In this document: positions 25,747 through 33,499 of the stretch, in pieces | Position numbering within the stretch: position 1 is the first letter of the stretch | How the letters are laid out: each line of letters begins with the position of its first letter | DNA from: Verrucomicrobiales bacterium | Lineage (GTDB): Bacteria > Verrucomicrobiota > Verrucomicrobiia > Limisphaerales > UBA9464 | DNA: 45,793 nucleotides | Assembly: GCA_005805505.1 (NCBI GenBank) | Contig: SYMJ01000040.1 | Coordinates: 1-45,793 of the forward strand | Direction of reading: 5' to 3' | The notes under the pieces: generated by a model | Seen by the model: the letters and a program-made list of their open reading frames with translations, nothing else | Database searches by the model: none | Told to the model about the DNA's origin: nothing | Program-made: the position numbers and the translations under genes

Positions 25747-28290
25747 TCAATCGGCGAAGGCGAACTCGTTGGTGAGGAGGAGCACGTGGGCGTACTGCTC
25801 CCAAGGGCTCAGTCGTGGCTCGGGTGGTCCGATCGGCGGCAGCACAGGTCGGTCGGGTGCGGTTTCGGCGGCGGTCACGAATCGGAGTCCGTCAGTGATT
25901 TCAGTGGGTCGGGCGGCTCGTTGGAAAAGGCGTCGGTGCAAGTCGTGGATGCGGGCCGTGGGAGACAGTGCGGCTCCGGACTTGGCCAGCGACCGGGCCT
26001 GATCGGCGGCAAAGGTACCGTTGAGAAAATAGAGCCCTTGCTGCGGCACGGTGGTTTCGTGTCGGACGGCCACATGCAAATCTGGGTTGGCGAAGTCGAA
26101 GGTGCGCAGCACGCCGGGGAGGAATTGTCGGTCCACGAAACCGTAGACAGAGCGTCGGTGGTTATTGGGTTCGAGAAGACCTACGGCCGGACCAGCCATC
26201 CGGGGATCCAGTCGGCCGGAGGCGGTGAGCAGGGCGTCGCGCAGTTGTTCGAATTCCAATCGGCGCAGCGGGAACTGCGCGAGCCAGCGGTTCTCGGGAT
26301 CGAGTTTCTGGATTCGGTTCCGTTCATCCGCACTGCGCCCATCGTGTCCCTGGGACGCCGATTGGTACGCGGCGCTGGAGACGATGAGCCGGTGGAGTGC
26401 CTTGAGGCTCCAGCCTGAATCGACGAAGCGCAGGGCCAGCCAGTCGAGCAGCTCGGGATGGCTCGGGGCTTCGGCGCGCAGGCCCCAGTCGCTGGGGGTC
26501 TTGACCAGGCCGGTGCCGAAGTGGTGTTGCCAAACGCGGTTGACCATGACGCGGGCGGTGAGCGGGTTGTCGGGCGAGGCGATGGCTCGGGCGAGTTCGA
26601 GGCGGCCGTTGCCCTTCTGGAATGGGCGGCGGTCGGGACCGGTCAGTACTTCGAGAAAGCGGCGTGGGGCCTCGGGCCCTGGCTGCGAGGGGCTACCGCG
26701 GCGGAACACCACGGGCTGTGGTTCCGGGGGGCGATCGACGAGCACGAGTGCGGCTTGGACACCGAGGGCGATGAGTCGTCGGTCGACCGCGCCCTGGAGT
26801 TGCCAGAGTTCGACGGTGATGTCGGTCGGGTAGAAAAACTCGGTGTTCACCATTCCGGTGTCGGGAACGGTGGTGGGCGAGGCCGGGTCGTGGAGAAAGC
26901 GGCGGAGGGCTTCGGAGGGCGGGTCGGGAGTACCGGCCTGTGGGTCGATCGGTTTTGTAGCCTTTTTTGAGGCCTCCCTCAGGGCCTTCCAGTCGTTGTC
27001 CACCCGAGTGAAGAGATCGCCGTAGCGCCGGGTGACCTCGGTCCGGGAGGTCGGCGCTTGGGCAAAGGCCGCAGCCACCCGTGGGTTCCAACTCTGTGCG
27101 AGGTGGCGGGAGGCGGCGAGCGCCCGGGCGGCCGCGGACGGCCAGTCGGCGTCGGGCAGGTGATGCAGGTCTGCGATGAGGATCCGCCAGGGTCCGAAGA
27201 TCGGGTGATCGGGAGTGGCCGACACGTTCAGGAAATCCCGCCACCGGCGCACCGACATGGGGATGATGTCTCTGGTGGAGAGGAGTTGGTCGAAGCCTTC
27301 CTCGGGGTAGTCCTTCAGATTCAACTGCGCTGCGAGGTAGTCGCCGGCCCGTTCGCGCAGTCGGGCGTTGGCCTCGGAACGGCGCAAGCGCATCTGGTCG
27401 GAGGATTTCTTTCGCAGGGCGGCGAGTTCAGAATCTTGCGGTTCGTTGAAGGTGACTAGTTGGTCGTCGTTGCCCCGGAGCACGCCGTAGAGGGAGTAGT
27501 AGTCGGCCGTCGGAATGGGGTCGTATTTGTGATCGTGGCAACGGGCGCAGGCGACGGTGAGGCCCAGGGTGCCGCGGGTGATGACGTCGATGCGGTCGTC
27601 GATGATGTCGTGGGTGACGCCGAGGAAGCGGCGGCCGCCGGTGATGAAGCCCAGGGCGGCGAGGTCGGGGGAATCGGCCGGGACGATCTGGTCGGCGGCG
27701 AGTTGGAGCAGCAGGAATCGGTCGTAGGGCAGGTCGGTGTTGAGGGCATTGATGACCCAGTCGCGGTAGGCAGGTGCGTGAACAAAGCGGGGTTCTTCGC
27801 GTCCGTAGACGTAGCCCTTGGTGTCGGAGTAGCGGGCGACGTCGAGCCAATGGCGTCCCCAGCGTTCGCCGTATCGGGGGGAGTTGAGCAGGCGGTCGAT
27901 GAGTCGGCCGGTCGCACCGGTGCGGTCACGGGCGGTTTCGGTGATGAAGCGGTCAACGTCGGCGGGTTCGGGGGGAAGGCCGGTGAGATCAAGGCTGAGG
28001 CGTCGGATGAGGGTGCGCGGGTCGGCCGGCGGGGCGGGGTGGATTCCGGCGGTTTGGAGCCGGGCGAGGAGGAAGCGGTCGATAGGATTTTGTGCCGATC
28101 CGGGGTGGCCGGTGTCGGGGATCGTGACGGGACGCACGGGCTGAAAGGCCCAATGTTCGCGGGCGTTGTCGGGAGGCCGGACGGCAGCGTGGACTGCGGC
28201 GTGGTCGGAGCCGAGGGCCAGCACGATCGCGAGGGTCCGCACGATGGCGGGGATGCCTGCAAGGAACTGGGTCAGGACTCGGGGGATCAC
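25747..28290 (-). CDS. DUF1549/DUF1553 domain protein
   Basis: 847 aa with a signal-like N-terminus. DUF1549 starts at REHWAFQPVRPVTIPD and includes NPIDRFLLARLQTAGI, LIRRLSLDLTGLPPEPADVDRF, RYGERWGRHWLDVARYSDTKG and a haem-type VACARCHDHKYDPIP. DUF1553 occupies the C-terminal third (NPLTARVMVNRVWQHHFGTGLVKTPSDWG, SWSLKALHRLIVSSAAYQSAS, RSVYGFVDRQFLPGVLRTFDF). Unlike many relatives it has no N-terminal PSCyt1 cytochrome domain, which distinguishes it from the 1089-3878 paralogue. It is the first gene of the four-gene minus-strand run. The 425 bp upstream of it holds only repeats. Confidence 0.94.
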   Translation of the reverse strand: MIPRVLTQFLAGIPAIVRTLAIVLALGSDHAAVHAAVRPPDNAREHWAFQPVRPVTIPDTGHPGSAQNPIDRFLLARLQTAGIHPAPPADPRTLIRRLSLDLTGLPPEPADVDRFITETARDRTGATGRLIDRLLNSPRYGERWGRHWLDVARYSDTKGYVYGREEPRFVHAPAYRDWVINALNTDLPYDRFLLLQLAADQIVPADSPDLAALGFITGGRRFLGVTHDIIDDRIDVITRGTLGLTVACARCHDHKYDPIPTADYYSLYGVLRGNDDQLVTFNEPQDSELAALRKKSSDQMRLRRSEANARLRERAGDYLAAQLNLKDYPEEGFDQLLSTRDIIPMSVRRWRDFLNVSATPDHPIFGPWRILIADLHHLPDADWPSAAARALAASRHLAQSWNPRVAAAFAQAPTSRTEVTRRYGDLFTRVDNDWKALREASKKATKPIDPQAGTPDPPSEALRRFLHDPASPTTVPDTGMVNTEFFYPTDITVELWQLQGAVDRRLIALGVQAALVLVDRPPEPQPVVFRRGSPSQPGPEAPRRFLEVLTGPDRRPFQKGNGRLELARAIASPDNPLTARVMVNRVWQHHFGTGLVKTPSDWGLRAEAPSHPELLDWLALRFVDSGWSLKALHRLIVSSAAYQSASQGHDGRSADERNRIQKLDPENRWLAQFPLRRLEFEQLRDALLTASGRLDPRMAGPAVGLLEPNNHRRSVYGFVDRQFLPGVLRTFDFANPDLHVAVRHETTVPQQGLYFLNGTFAADQARSLAKSGAALSPTARIHDLHRRLFQRAARPTEITDGLRFVTAAETAPDRPVLPPIGPPEPRLSPWEQYAHVLLLTNEFAFAD

Positions 28291-28394
28291 TTTCGGTAGA
28301 GTACCCGAAGCGGTTCGGACGCGTCATGGGTTAAAGCGGGTGGTCGGGGCGATCGGGTGGGTTTTGGGTGTGTGGCGGTGTTGCGGGTTCGGCC

Positions 28395-28446
28395 ATGGGG
28401 CTGAGTCGCGGTGGGGGTTGAGTCGCGATGGGGCTGAGTCGCGGGT
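28395..28446. repeat. Short degenerate direct repeat in a 425-bp intergenic stretch
   Basis: Three imperfect copies of GGGGCTGAGTCGCG (the middle one is GGGGGTTGAGTCGCG) lie within 52 bp. The surrounding intergenic region 28291-28715 shows no credible gene. It also contains a perfect 7-bp hairpin CAGACTC/GAGTCTG at 28584-28604 with a 7-nt loop. Nothing here marks a clear promoter for the downstream antitoxin gene. Confidence 0.45.
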
Positions 28447-28715
28447 GTGGCTCCGCGGGATCGGTCCTGCGCTCGCAGGGAACGTTGGGACAGGAGGAGC
28501 TTTCGCGCTATCGCGCTGACGGGATCAGGATGTGGACGTTCCAATGCTCGCTCCGGCCCGATCCCGCTGCCGCCGGGAACTATCAGACTCTCTATCGGAG
28601 TCTGGAGGGATTTGGGTGGCGGACCAGCGGGGGGAGGCGTTGAGTCGGGTGCCACAACTCGAGTTTGGCAGAAGCACGACTTAATTTGCGCATCGATCGC
28701 CATACCGTAGGACCC

Positions 28716-28922
28716 ATGGAAACAGTGACCATTTCGCCAAAGTTCCAAATCGTCATCCCTCAGCGGATCAGGGAGTCCATGGGGCTTCGCTCTGGAGAAA
28801 AAGCCCACGTATTGGCCTTCCGCAATCGCATTGAGATCATCCCCATTCGCGATGTGCGAACGCTGCGTGGTTATCTCAAAGGCATCGATACTTCAGTTGT
28901 TCGCCAGGGCGACCGAGTTTGA
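28716..28922 (+). CDS. AbrB/MazE-type antitoxin (SpoVT-AbrB DNA-binding domain)
   Basis: The track ORF begins at 28665, but the ATG at 28716 begins the family's conserved N-terminus, METVTISPKFQIVIPQRIRE, giving 68 aa. The swapped-hairpin AbrB fold is recognisable through TISPKFQIVIPQ, LRSGEKAHVLAF and IEIIPI. The C-terminal tail (RTLRGYLKGIDTSVVRQGDRV) is the kind of toxin-binding extension found in VapB antitoxins. Its TGA overlaps a TTG that begins a PIN-like frame (TTGA at 28919-28922), the normal arrangement of vapBC pairs. The toxin frame is truncated, so this antitoxin is probably an orphan. Confidence 0.85.
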   Translation: METVTISPKFQIVIPQRIRESMGLRSGEKAHVLAFRNRIEIIPIRDVRTLRGYLKGIDTSVVRQGDRV

Positions 28923-29092
28923 ACGTGGTGGATTCATCGGCGTGGCTCGCCTCTTTCGCCGACGAGCTGACTGCGCCTGTGTGGATGCAGCACGACAAGT
29001 TGGTTGTCTGCCCAGCATCCAATCTCATCGGCGACACCGCTTTCCCGACCGCTAACAGGGATCCAATCGTCAGGTGCGAGCTTCAGGCATGA
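28919..29092 (+). pseudogene. Truncated PIN-domain toxin (VapC-like remnant)
   Basis: The frame opens with TTG overlapping the antitoxin stop and reads LNVVDSSAWLASFADELTAP, a typical PIN-domain N-terminus with the first catalytic Asp (VVDSSAWL). It continues for only 57 codons: a short LVVCPA-like strand, then unrelated residues to a TGA at 29090. A full PIN toxin is about 125-140 aa with three further acidic residues, which are absent. It is therefore a deletion derivative without expected ribonuclease activity. It is too short for the ORF track in this frame. Confidence 0.7.
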
Positions 29093-29157
29093 GAGACCCT
29101 ACGCTTTCCACTGCTTCAGTTCGGAGCATCCTCCCAACCTCTGACCCAGGGATGCCA

Positions 29158-29433
29158 AGAGCCTGTCTGAAAATGGGGAGGGGTCCTGCGGCTGGGGAAT
29201 TCTGGGTTGGGCAAGGCGGTGAGCGGCGGGGCAGACCTCCTGCGGTCTGTTCCGCCCGAACCAACGCAGTCCAACCCGGAAAGACCCGCCGCCCGGAGGG
29301 TTTGGGAGGGAAGGGTCCGCTGGCGGCGTTGCTTGTCGGTCACAGACCGCTGCGGGTCTGCTTCCTCCGCGCGCCTTGCCAATCGAACCCTTCCCTCCCA
29401 AACAGAACCCCTCCCCATTTTCAGACAGGCTCT
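29158..29433. mobile_element. 276-bp MITE-like element with perfect 27-bp terminal inverted repeats
   Basis: AGAGCCTGTCTGAAAATGGG starts the left end at 29158-29184; its exact reverse complement ends the element at 29407-29433 (27 of 27 bases, with partial continuation). Inside is a second perfect inverted repeat of 17 bp (GTTTGGGAGGGAAGGGT and its complement just inside the right end) and two small CAGACC/GGTCTG hairpins. No ORF in the element resembles a transposase, so it would be moved in trans if mobile. The right end overlaps the stop codon of the DPxAAxxW gene on the minus strand. No convincing target-site duplication is visible. Confidence 0.75.
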
Positions 29434-30097
29434 AAGGAATCCGTGCTTTGAGTTGGGTTTGAAGGGCCTGAGGGAGGGCTGACTTCTGCAGCCACGCGGA
29501 GGCCTCGGCCGGATTGGAACGTCCCCAGCGCTGGAAGACCGAGTGGAGCAACTCGGCACGGGTCGGGGAATCGTTGACCCGCAGCCCAAGGCTGGCGGCG
29601 ACGCTGGGTGAGTTGTTCATGCGCTCATGGATGATGCCGACCAGCGCCTGATCTCGCAGGGCGGGTTCGAGTCGACCCAGCGACGTGGTCGCACTCTCGA
29701 ACTGGTTGATGGCCCAAGCCCGGTAGATGTTGCGGATCGCCATCGATTGCTCGCAGCCTTTCGGCAGTGAAGCTGCCCAGTCTATGGCTTCTTCCGGACT
29801 GCGAGAGCCCCATTGGAATCCCACCTTGGCCACGGTTTGTCCGCGGACAACCGGGTCGCTGATCATCAGGGCGGCGCTGGCAGCAGCCAGAGGGTCGGCC
29901 GCCGCAGCCGTCGGCAAGGCTTGGTTGAGCCGGGCATTTAGGGTCTCAGCTGGAGCCAGGGTACGGAAGGTATCCAACGCGGCCGACGGGTCGGCGGTGA
30001 CCCAGAGTTGGGCTAGTTCGAGTCGCTCTGAGGCTTGGGTGATTATGGGCAGGATCTCTTGGAGGAACGCTGCGGCTGCGGCGGGATCGGTTTTCAC
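29432..30097 (-). pseudogene. C-terminal part of an interrupted DPxAAxxW-repeat protein
   Basis: 221 codons from a GTG at 30097. The frame is the same as that of the upstream 30125-31426 ORF. Between them lie only an in-frame TAA (30125-30127) and nine sense codons reading PLLRGTEAW, which lead directly into VKTDPAAAAAFLQ. The repeats continue without a break (ADPSAALDTF, ADPLAAASAAL, RSPEEAIDWAASLP, SNPAEASAWLQKSALP), so the two ORFs are one ancestral gene of about 660 codons. The stop at 29432 overlaps the right end of the MITE-like element, so the original C-terminus may also have been altered. Restart at the GTG is possible but the product would lack the membrane anchor. Confidence 0.75.
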
Positions 30098-30124
30098 CCA
30101 AGCCTCGGTCCCTCGGAGGAGAGG

Positions 30125-31426
30125 TTAAATCCCTTGGCCCTGCTGCCATCTCGCTTGAGCCCAGTCCATCGCCGCTCTGGGATCTTCGGCGGCCCATTCG
30201 GCCGTGAGGGTTGGAGCCCATTGGCTTTGGATATCGGCGGATATCCGCTCGAACCGGTGGACTGCAGACTTCGGGTCCACCTGGGCGAGACGTTCGAACA
30301 GGTTGCCCAGGACCCGAGGCTCCGTCGCCTCCAACTTCGAATGATCCAACAACCAGTCCAGGGCCGCCAGCGGGTTGGCGTACGTCCAACTACGAACGAG
30401 CGAACTCACCAGAGGACGAGCGATGGGCTCAGGCAGTCGCTCGAGGATGGCCGCCCCCAGTCGGGGCTGATGGGAGATCCAATCCAACTCACGGGCCACC
30501 TCATTCGTATCACCGGCATGGGTCCACACCTCGCGCGGAATAGAATCCAACAGTTTCAGCACGAGCGATGGATGCTTCTCTTCGACAAGCACCATGAAGA
30601 GGATCCAGGTTTTGAGCCCAGGCATTTCATCGTCGAACGTTTCAGTGGAGAAACTCGCCAAAGCGTCTTCCGGTGCGCTCGCCAACCATTGGGTGTAGAG
30701 GTTGATGAGCAAACTCCTCCGATGGATCGGTTGCGTCACCGATCGGGCCTGTTCAAGCGCTCCCGGTAGGTCCGAATTCATCCATTCCAAAAGCAGCCCC
30801 TTCAGCGCCGCGAATTGGGAGCCGCCCAACTTGTCATGAGGATCGACCGAAGTGCGTTCGGGGTCCATCAGGAAGGCCCAGGCTGCGGATCGGTCGGCGG
30901 TGCCCCACGATCGACCTAGGGTATCCAGGACGGCTTCCAAGCCCGTTTCGGGCGTCAGTTTGCTGAGGGCGAAATCCCAGAAGGCAGCTCCACAACCGGG
31001 GGCTTTGAGATCGGCGCTTCGGATCAACTCCTTGATGAGCCGGACTCGCTCCTCAGGATCCTGTGTCCTCGACTCGATGGCCGCGAGCCGCCGAAGGACC
31101 TCTTCGGTGCCCAAACCCGATTCGACGGACACCGGAGATTCATTTCGTTCGGTGGGGCTCGAATCGTCCACCTTGGAGTCTTGGGTGGCCGAACCAGAGT
31201 TCGCTCCATCCACCCGCATGGATTGGAATCGGACCGACACCACCGATGCCACAAGCACCACTGCGAGAAGCCCTACCGTCCATCGGGCCTTGCGGGCCTT
31301 CGATGCCAGGGCACCGGCCGTGGCTCCCTCAGATCGCCTAGGAACAGAATACCGTGAAGGAACTCTGTTCGGGATCATGAACCGAAGCGTAGCCACCCAG
31401 AGATCTCCATCAAGAGCTGCCAGCAA
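30125..31426 (-). CDS. Membrane-anchored DPxAAxxW-repeat protein, N-terminal part (interrupted by in-frame stop)
   Basis: 433 codons in the track; the ATG at 31378 (MIPNRVPSRYS) is a better start because it directly precedes a basic stretch and one membrane segment (WTVGLLAVVLVASVVSV). The remaining region is helical with repeats of the form (D/N)PxAAxxW (TYANPLAALDWLLD, VDPKSAVHRFE, EDPRAAMDWAQARW). Such repeat proteins are abundant in Verrucomicrobia and have no assigned function. The frame stops at TAA after WQQGQGI, but the same frame resumes the repeat pattern, so the gene is probably broken by a nonsense change. R1 copy a lies 25-70 bp upstream of the track start. Confidence 0.75.
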   Translation of the reverse strand: MLAALDGDLWVATLRFMIPNRVPSRYSVPRRSEGATAGALASKARKARWTVGLLAVVLVASVVSVRFQSMRVDGANSGSATQDSKVDDSSPTERNESPVSVESGLGTEEVLRRLAAIESRTQDPEERVRLIKELIRSADLKAPGCGAAFWDFALSKLTPETGLEAVLDTLGRSWGTADRSAAWAFLMDPERTSVDPHDKLGGSQFAALKGLLLEWMNSDLPGALEQARSVTQPIHRRSLLINLYTQWLASAPEDALASFSTETFDDEMPGLKTWILFMVLVEEKHPSLVLKLLDSIPREVWTHAGDTNEVARELDWISHQPRLGAAILERLPEPIARPLVSSLVRSWTYANPLAALDWLLDHSKLEATEPRVLGNLFERLAQVDPKSAVHRFERISADIQSQWAPTLTAEWAAEDPRAAMDWAQARWQQGQGI

Positions 31427-31449
31427 CTATCCCCAAACCCAGGGAAACT

Positions 31450-31508
31450 AAAAAGGGGTCAAAAACGGGCTCAGGGAAGTATTTCCGAATTTGATTCACC
31501 CCTTTTTT
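31450..31508. repeat. R1 repeat, copy a, inside a hairpin
   Basis: The R1 end motif (AAACGGGCTCAGGGAAGTAT then TTCCGAATTTGATTCACCCC) occupies about 31461-31502. It is enclosed by a perfect 10-bp inverted repeat AAAAAGGGGT/ACCCCTTTTT (31450-31459, 31498-31507), so the whole forms a long hairpin followed by T residues on the plus strand. It resembles the GGGGTCA-type ends I associate with REP-associated transposase elements, which is inference. It lies between the divergent DPxAAxxW and yefM genes, so a terminator role is not obvious. Confidence 0.6.
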
Positions 31509-31618
31509 GTAAGCGGGACCTTGATCAACGCCTACTCTGACTCAATGAACTGGTAGTTTCTCCGGTGCCTGATGGGTAGTGAGGTTGCCTCAGAGGCTTG
31601 CCAAACGCCGAGCCTGAT

Positions 31619-31729
31619 CCGCTCATCGATGAGGGAGGAGAGATTTAGGTGACCGCCCAACGGGGAGTTGAAACGTTCGAAAATCGGGGAAATGAGGCTG
31701 CGTTTAGGTGGCCTCAACAACGATCGTTG
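31619..31729 (+). repeat. R2 repeat, copy a, upstream of yefM-yoeB
   Basis: Begins CCGCTCATCGATGAGGGAGG and aligns over its length with 34897-35007 (copy b). Near its 3' end is a stem TGAGGC/GCCTCA (31693-31698, 31711-31716), followed by the palindrome CAACGATCGTTG (31718-31729). The corresponding stem in copy b is TTAGAC/GTCTAA, so the pairing is kept while the sequence differs. The 349-bp gap 31427-31775 contains no gene beyond R1a, this repeat and the yefM promoter. Confidence 0.65.
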
Positions 31730-31738
31730 GAAGAAAAC

Positions 31739-31768
31739 TTGACATTTGTGGCAACATGTACAGGTTAT
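31739..31768 (+). promoter_or_regulatory. yefM-yoeB promoter and TGTACA operator
   Basis: A perfect TTGACA -35 box lies at 31739-31744. The palindrome TGTACA follows at 31757-31762, in the expected spacer/-10 area (GGTTAT at 31763-31768 with an 18-bp spacer is a weak -10). TGTACA is the known core of the YefM operator in E. coli, where YefM and the YefM-YoeB complex repress their own operon. Its position 14 bp before the yefM ATG suggests the same autoregulation here. Confidence 0.6.
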
Positions 31769-31775
31769 TGTCCAT

Positions 31776-32036
31776 ATGAAAGCGATCACCTATACCGCTG
31801 CACGGGAAAGCCTTGCGTCAACGATGGATCGTGTTTGCTTGGATCATGATCCAGTGATCATCACGCGTAATCGCGATCAAGCCGTTGTGATGATATCGCT
31901 TGAGGATTATGAATCGCTTGAGGAGACTGCTTATCTTCTTCGTTCGCCTGCAAACGCCCGTCGCCTTCTTGATTCAATTTCGGATTTAAAGGGAAGCGGT
32001 GGTATTACGAAATCCATCGACGAACTCATGAAATGA
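31776..32036 (+). CDS. yefM: YefM-type antitoxin (Phd/YefM family)
   Basis: 86 aa from the ATG at 31776; the track start at 31746 lies inside the operator and is rejected. The N-terminal Phd/YefM fold is clear: MKAITYTAARESLASTMDRV, PVIITRNRDQAVVMISLEDYESLEET. The C-terminal part (LLRSPANARRLLDSISDLKG) is the disordered region that neutralises YoeB. The gene overlaps yoeB by 4 bp (ATGA). YefM also represses the operon with YoeB as corepressor. Local base composition is visibly AT-richer than the surrounding chromosome, consistent with horizontal transfer. Confidence 0.93.
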   Translation: MKAITYTAARESLASTMDRVCLDHDPVIITRNRDQAVVMISLEDYESLEETAYLLRSPANARRLLDSISDLKGSGGITKSIDELMK

Positions 32037-32290
32037 ATATTCAGTTTTCAACTCGTGGATTTGAAGATTACGTATATTGGCAGACTTTTGATGAGAGGAT
32101 TCTTAAAAAGGTTAATGATTTACTGAGGGATATTTCTCGCAATCCCTACGAAGGCATCGGTAAGCCTGAACCATTAAAGCATGTCTTAAGTGGATTTTGG
32201 TCTCGTCGAATTACGGACGAACATCGGTTGGTTTACAGAGTTGAAGGTGATGTCATTAAGGTTGCGCAAGTTCGCTACCATTATGAATAA
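32033..32290 (+). CDS. yoeB: YoeB-type mRNA interferase toxin
   Basis: 85 aa, the usual length for YoeB. The conserved core GIGKPEPLKHVLSGFWSRRITDEHRLVY is present, and the catalytic residues fall at the same numbers as in E. coli YoeB: Glu46, Arg65, His83 and Tyr84 (RYHYE at the C-terminus). YoeB binds the ribosomal A site and cleaves mRNA, and is held inactive by YefM. All catalytic residues are intact, so this looks functional. AT-rich composition (roughly 40% GC by eye) contrasts with the neighbours. The 3' flank holds a hairpin and a 13-nt motif shared with the cassette-like gene at 35022. Confidence 0.95.
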   Translation: MNIQFSTRGFEDYVYWQTFDERILKKVNDLLRDISRNPYEGIGKPEPLKHVLSGFWSRRITDEHRLVYRVEGDVIKVAQVRYHYE

Positions 32291-32293
32291 AAT

Positions 32294-32322
32294 CGCTGAT
32301 CCGGGCTCAGCGCTACAGCGAA
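32294..32322. other. Hairpin and attC-like 5' core remnant after yoeB
   Basis: CGCTGA/TCAGCG (32294-32299, 32307-32312) forms a 6-bp stem directly after the yoeB stop. It runs into GCGCTACAGCGAA (32310-32322), which differs by one base from GCGCTGCAGCGAA after the 35022 gene. No U-tract follows, so it is not an obvious terminator. It may be the left half of a lost recombination site, but this rests on a single short match. Confidence 0.35.
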
Positions 32323-32352
32323 TAAATCGAATTGTCACGGACCGCGCTCCGC

Positions 32353-32474
32353 AAACGGGGTCAGAAAACGATTTCTGATTTTCGATACACCAGTTCCCTT
32401 TGCCCAGAACTCGGAAAAGGGCCCCGCAACCTGAACGGGCTCTTGCCTAGGCATTGGGCGAAAGTTGCTGACAT
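32353..32474. repeat. R1 repeat, copy b (right end lost)
   Basis: Starts AAACGGGGTCAGAAAACGAT and shares its body with copy c: CACCAGTTCC, TTTGCCC, GGCCCCGCAACCTGAACG, CTTGCCT and GGCATTGGGCGA appear in the same order. The right inverted end present in copy c is missing here, so the copy is truncated. It lies between yoeB and the AbiEii-like gene on the opposite strand. The track ORFs in this area are products of the repeat. Confidence 0.65.
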
Positions 32475-32566
32475 CCGCACGCGCTTGCAGTCGGTGCGGT
32501 CGAAGAGCGGGAGCTTCGCCCAAGTGGGATTGGGTTCGAGATCGGCGATTGATGGGAGAAATGCGG

Positions 32567-33499
32567 TCATGCTTTGGCGATTTTCTCCAGCGGCTCTATG
32601 GCGTCTTGCAGCAAACGTTTCCCGGTGACTTCCAGGAGCTTCAAGGAGGGTGCTTGCGAGACAAGCAGTCCGTATTCGCAGGTGTGGCGTGCCTCGTTCA
32701 AGTCCGCTTCGTTTTCGGGCTGGACGAGCTGGCGAAGGCCGTTTCCGACCTTCGGAATGAGGTCTCGCCAGATGGTAGGGAAGCGACTTTGCAGCGCCGC
32801 CGCCCAAATTTGCGACCATTCGAGTAGTGAGTCCTCCTGCCGGGCTTCGGCAAGGTAAGCGAGTGCGAGGACGCGCCCGAGGTCTTTGTTGCTGCGTTTG
32901 ATGCGGCGTCCGCCAATGAGACCGCTCATGGGTTCTTCGCCGATCGCGGGATGATGGAGCAGATTGGCAAGGGCCATGGTTTCGGGTCGGGCGATGGCGA
33001 TGCCGAAAGGTGTGTGGATGGGCTCAAACTCTGCGAGTGACAGAAAGCCAAAGCTGCACAGGCTGAAATGGCCACGGGAGGTCACGATTCGGATGTCTTT
33101 CCGGCCAAGGTCTGACTCCGATTCCGGGACGGTCAGCAGTTCGATAATCCATTCCGTGGAGCCCGGAGGATGAAGGCGGACGACGGGCAGCTTATTGTCG
33201 GGTGTGGTGGCATCACCCGGATTGCCCCAGTCGCCTTCAGCGCGCAGTTCCCATTGATCGTCAAACAAACGGTTGGCAACGGCTTCTCCCGCCGGGATGG
33301 CCTTGATGCGCGGGGCGAGGAGGCAATTTACGTCTTTCGTGCGGACCTGGAGTTTCGGGTTGTCGCCAAAGAAGTAATAACCCGCCGCGAGACTGCCGAT
33401 GACGATGATGTTTTCCCGGAAATCAGCCGGGATTGCAGTGGCGATGCGCTCCAGCACGGTGCTGGGCGAAATGAGCTTCACAATGCCTTCCTGATTCAT
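32567..33499 (-). CDS. AbiEii-like nucleotidyltransferase toxin (type IV TA, phage defence candidate)
   Basis: 310 aa. The nucleotidyltransferase signature is visible: IIVIGSLAAGYYFF (Gly35-Ser36) followed by VRTKDVNCLLAP, and a later TEWIIELLTVPESE strand. The rest is helical, with DLGRVLALAYLAEARQ and FPTIWRDLIPKVGNGLRQL. Its ATG overlaps the stop of the upstream regulator-like gene by 4 bp, the order (antitoxin first) found in AbiE systems, where the toxin is a GTP-binding nucleotidyltransferase. The second acidic residue of the expected DxD is Asn58 (D56-V-N58, codon AAT), which could weaken catalysis. The assignment to AbiEii rather than another minimal nucleotidyltransferase family is inference. 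Confidence 0.7.
   Translation of the reverse strand: MNQEGIVKLISPSTVLERIATAIPADFRENIIVIGSLAAGYYFFGDNPKLQVRTKDVNCLLAPRIKAIPAGEAVANRLFDDQWELRAEGDWGNPGDATTPDNKLPVVRLHPPGSTEWIIELLTVPESESDLGRKDIRIVTSRGHFSLCSFGFLSLAEFEPIHTPFGIAIARPETMALANLLHHPAIGEEPMSGLIGGRRIKRSNKDLGRVLALAYLAEARQEDSLLEWSQIWAAALQSRFPTIWRDLIPKVGNGLRQLVQPENEADLNEARHTCEYGLLVSQAPSLKLLEVTGKRLLQDAIEPLEKIAKA

Noticed and set aside
27460-28299. 279-aa plus-strand ORF with Val/Gly/Asp-rich sequence
   Set aside because: Antisense of the DUF1549 region; periodic low-complexity composition typical of a shadow frame.
31532-31789. 85-aa minus-strand ORF upstream of yefM
   Set aside because: It spans R2 and the yefM promoter and has no family resemblance.
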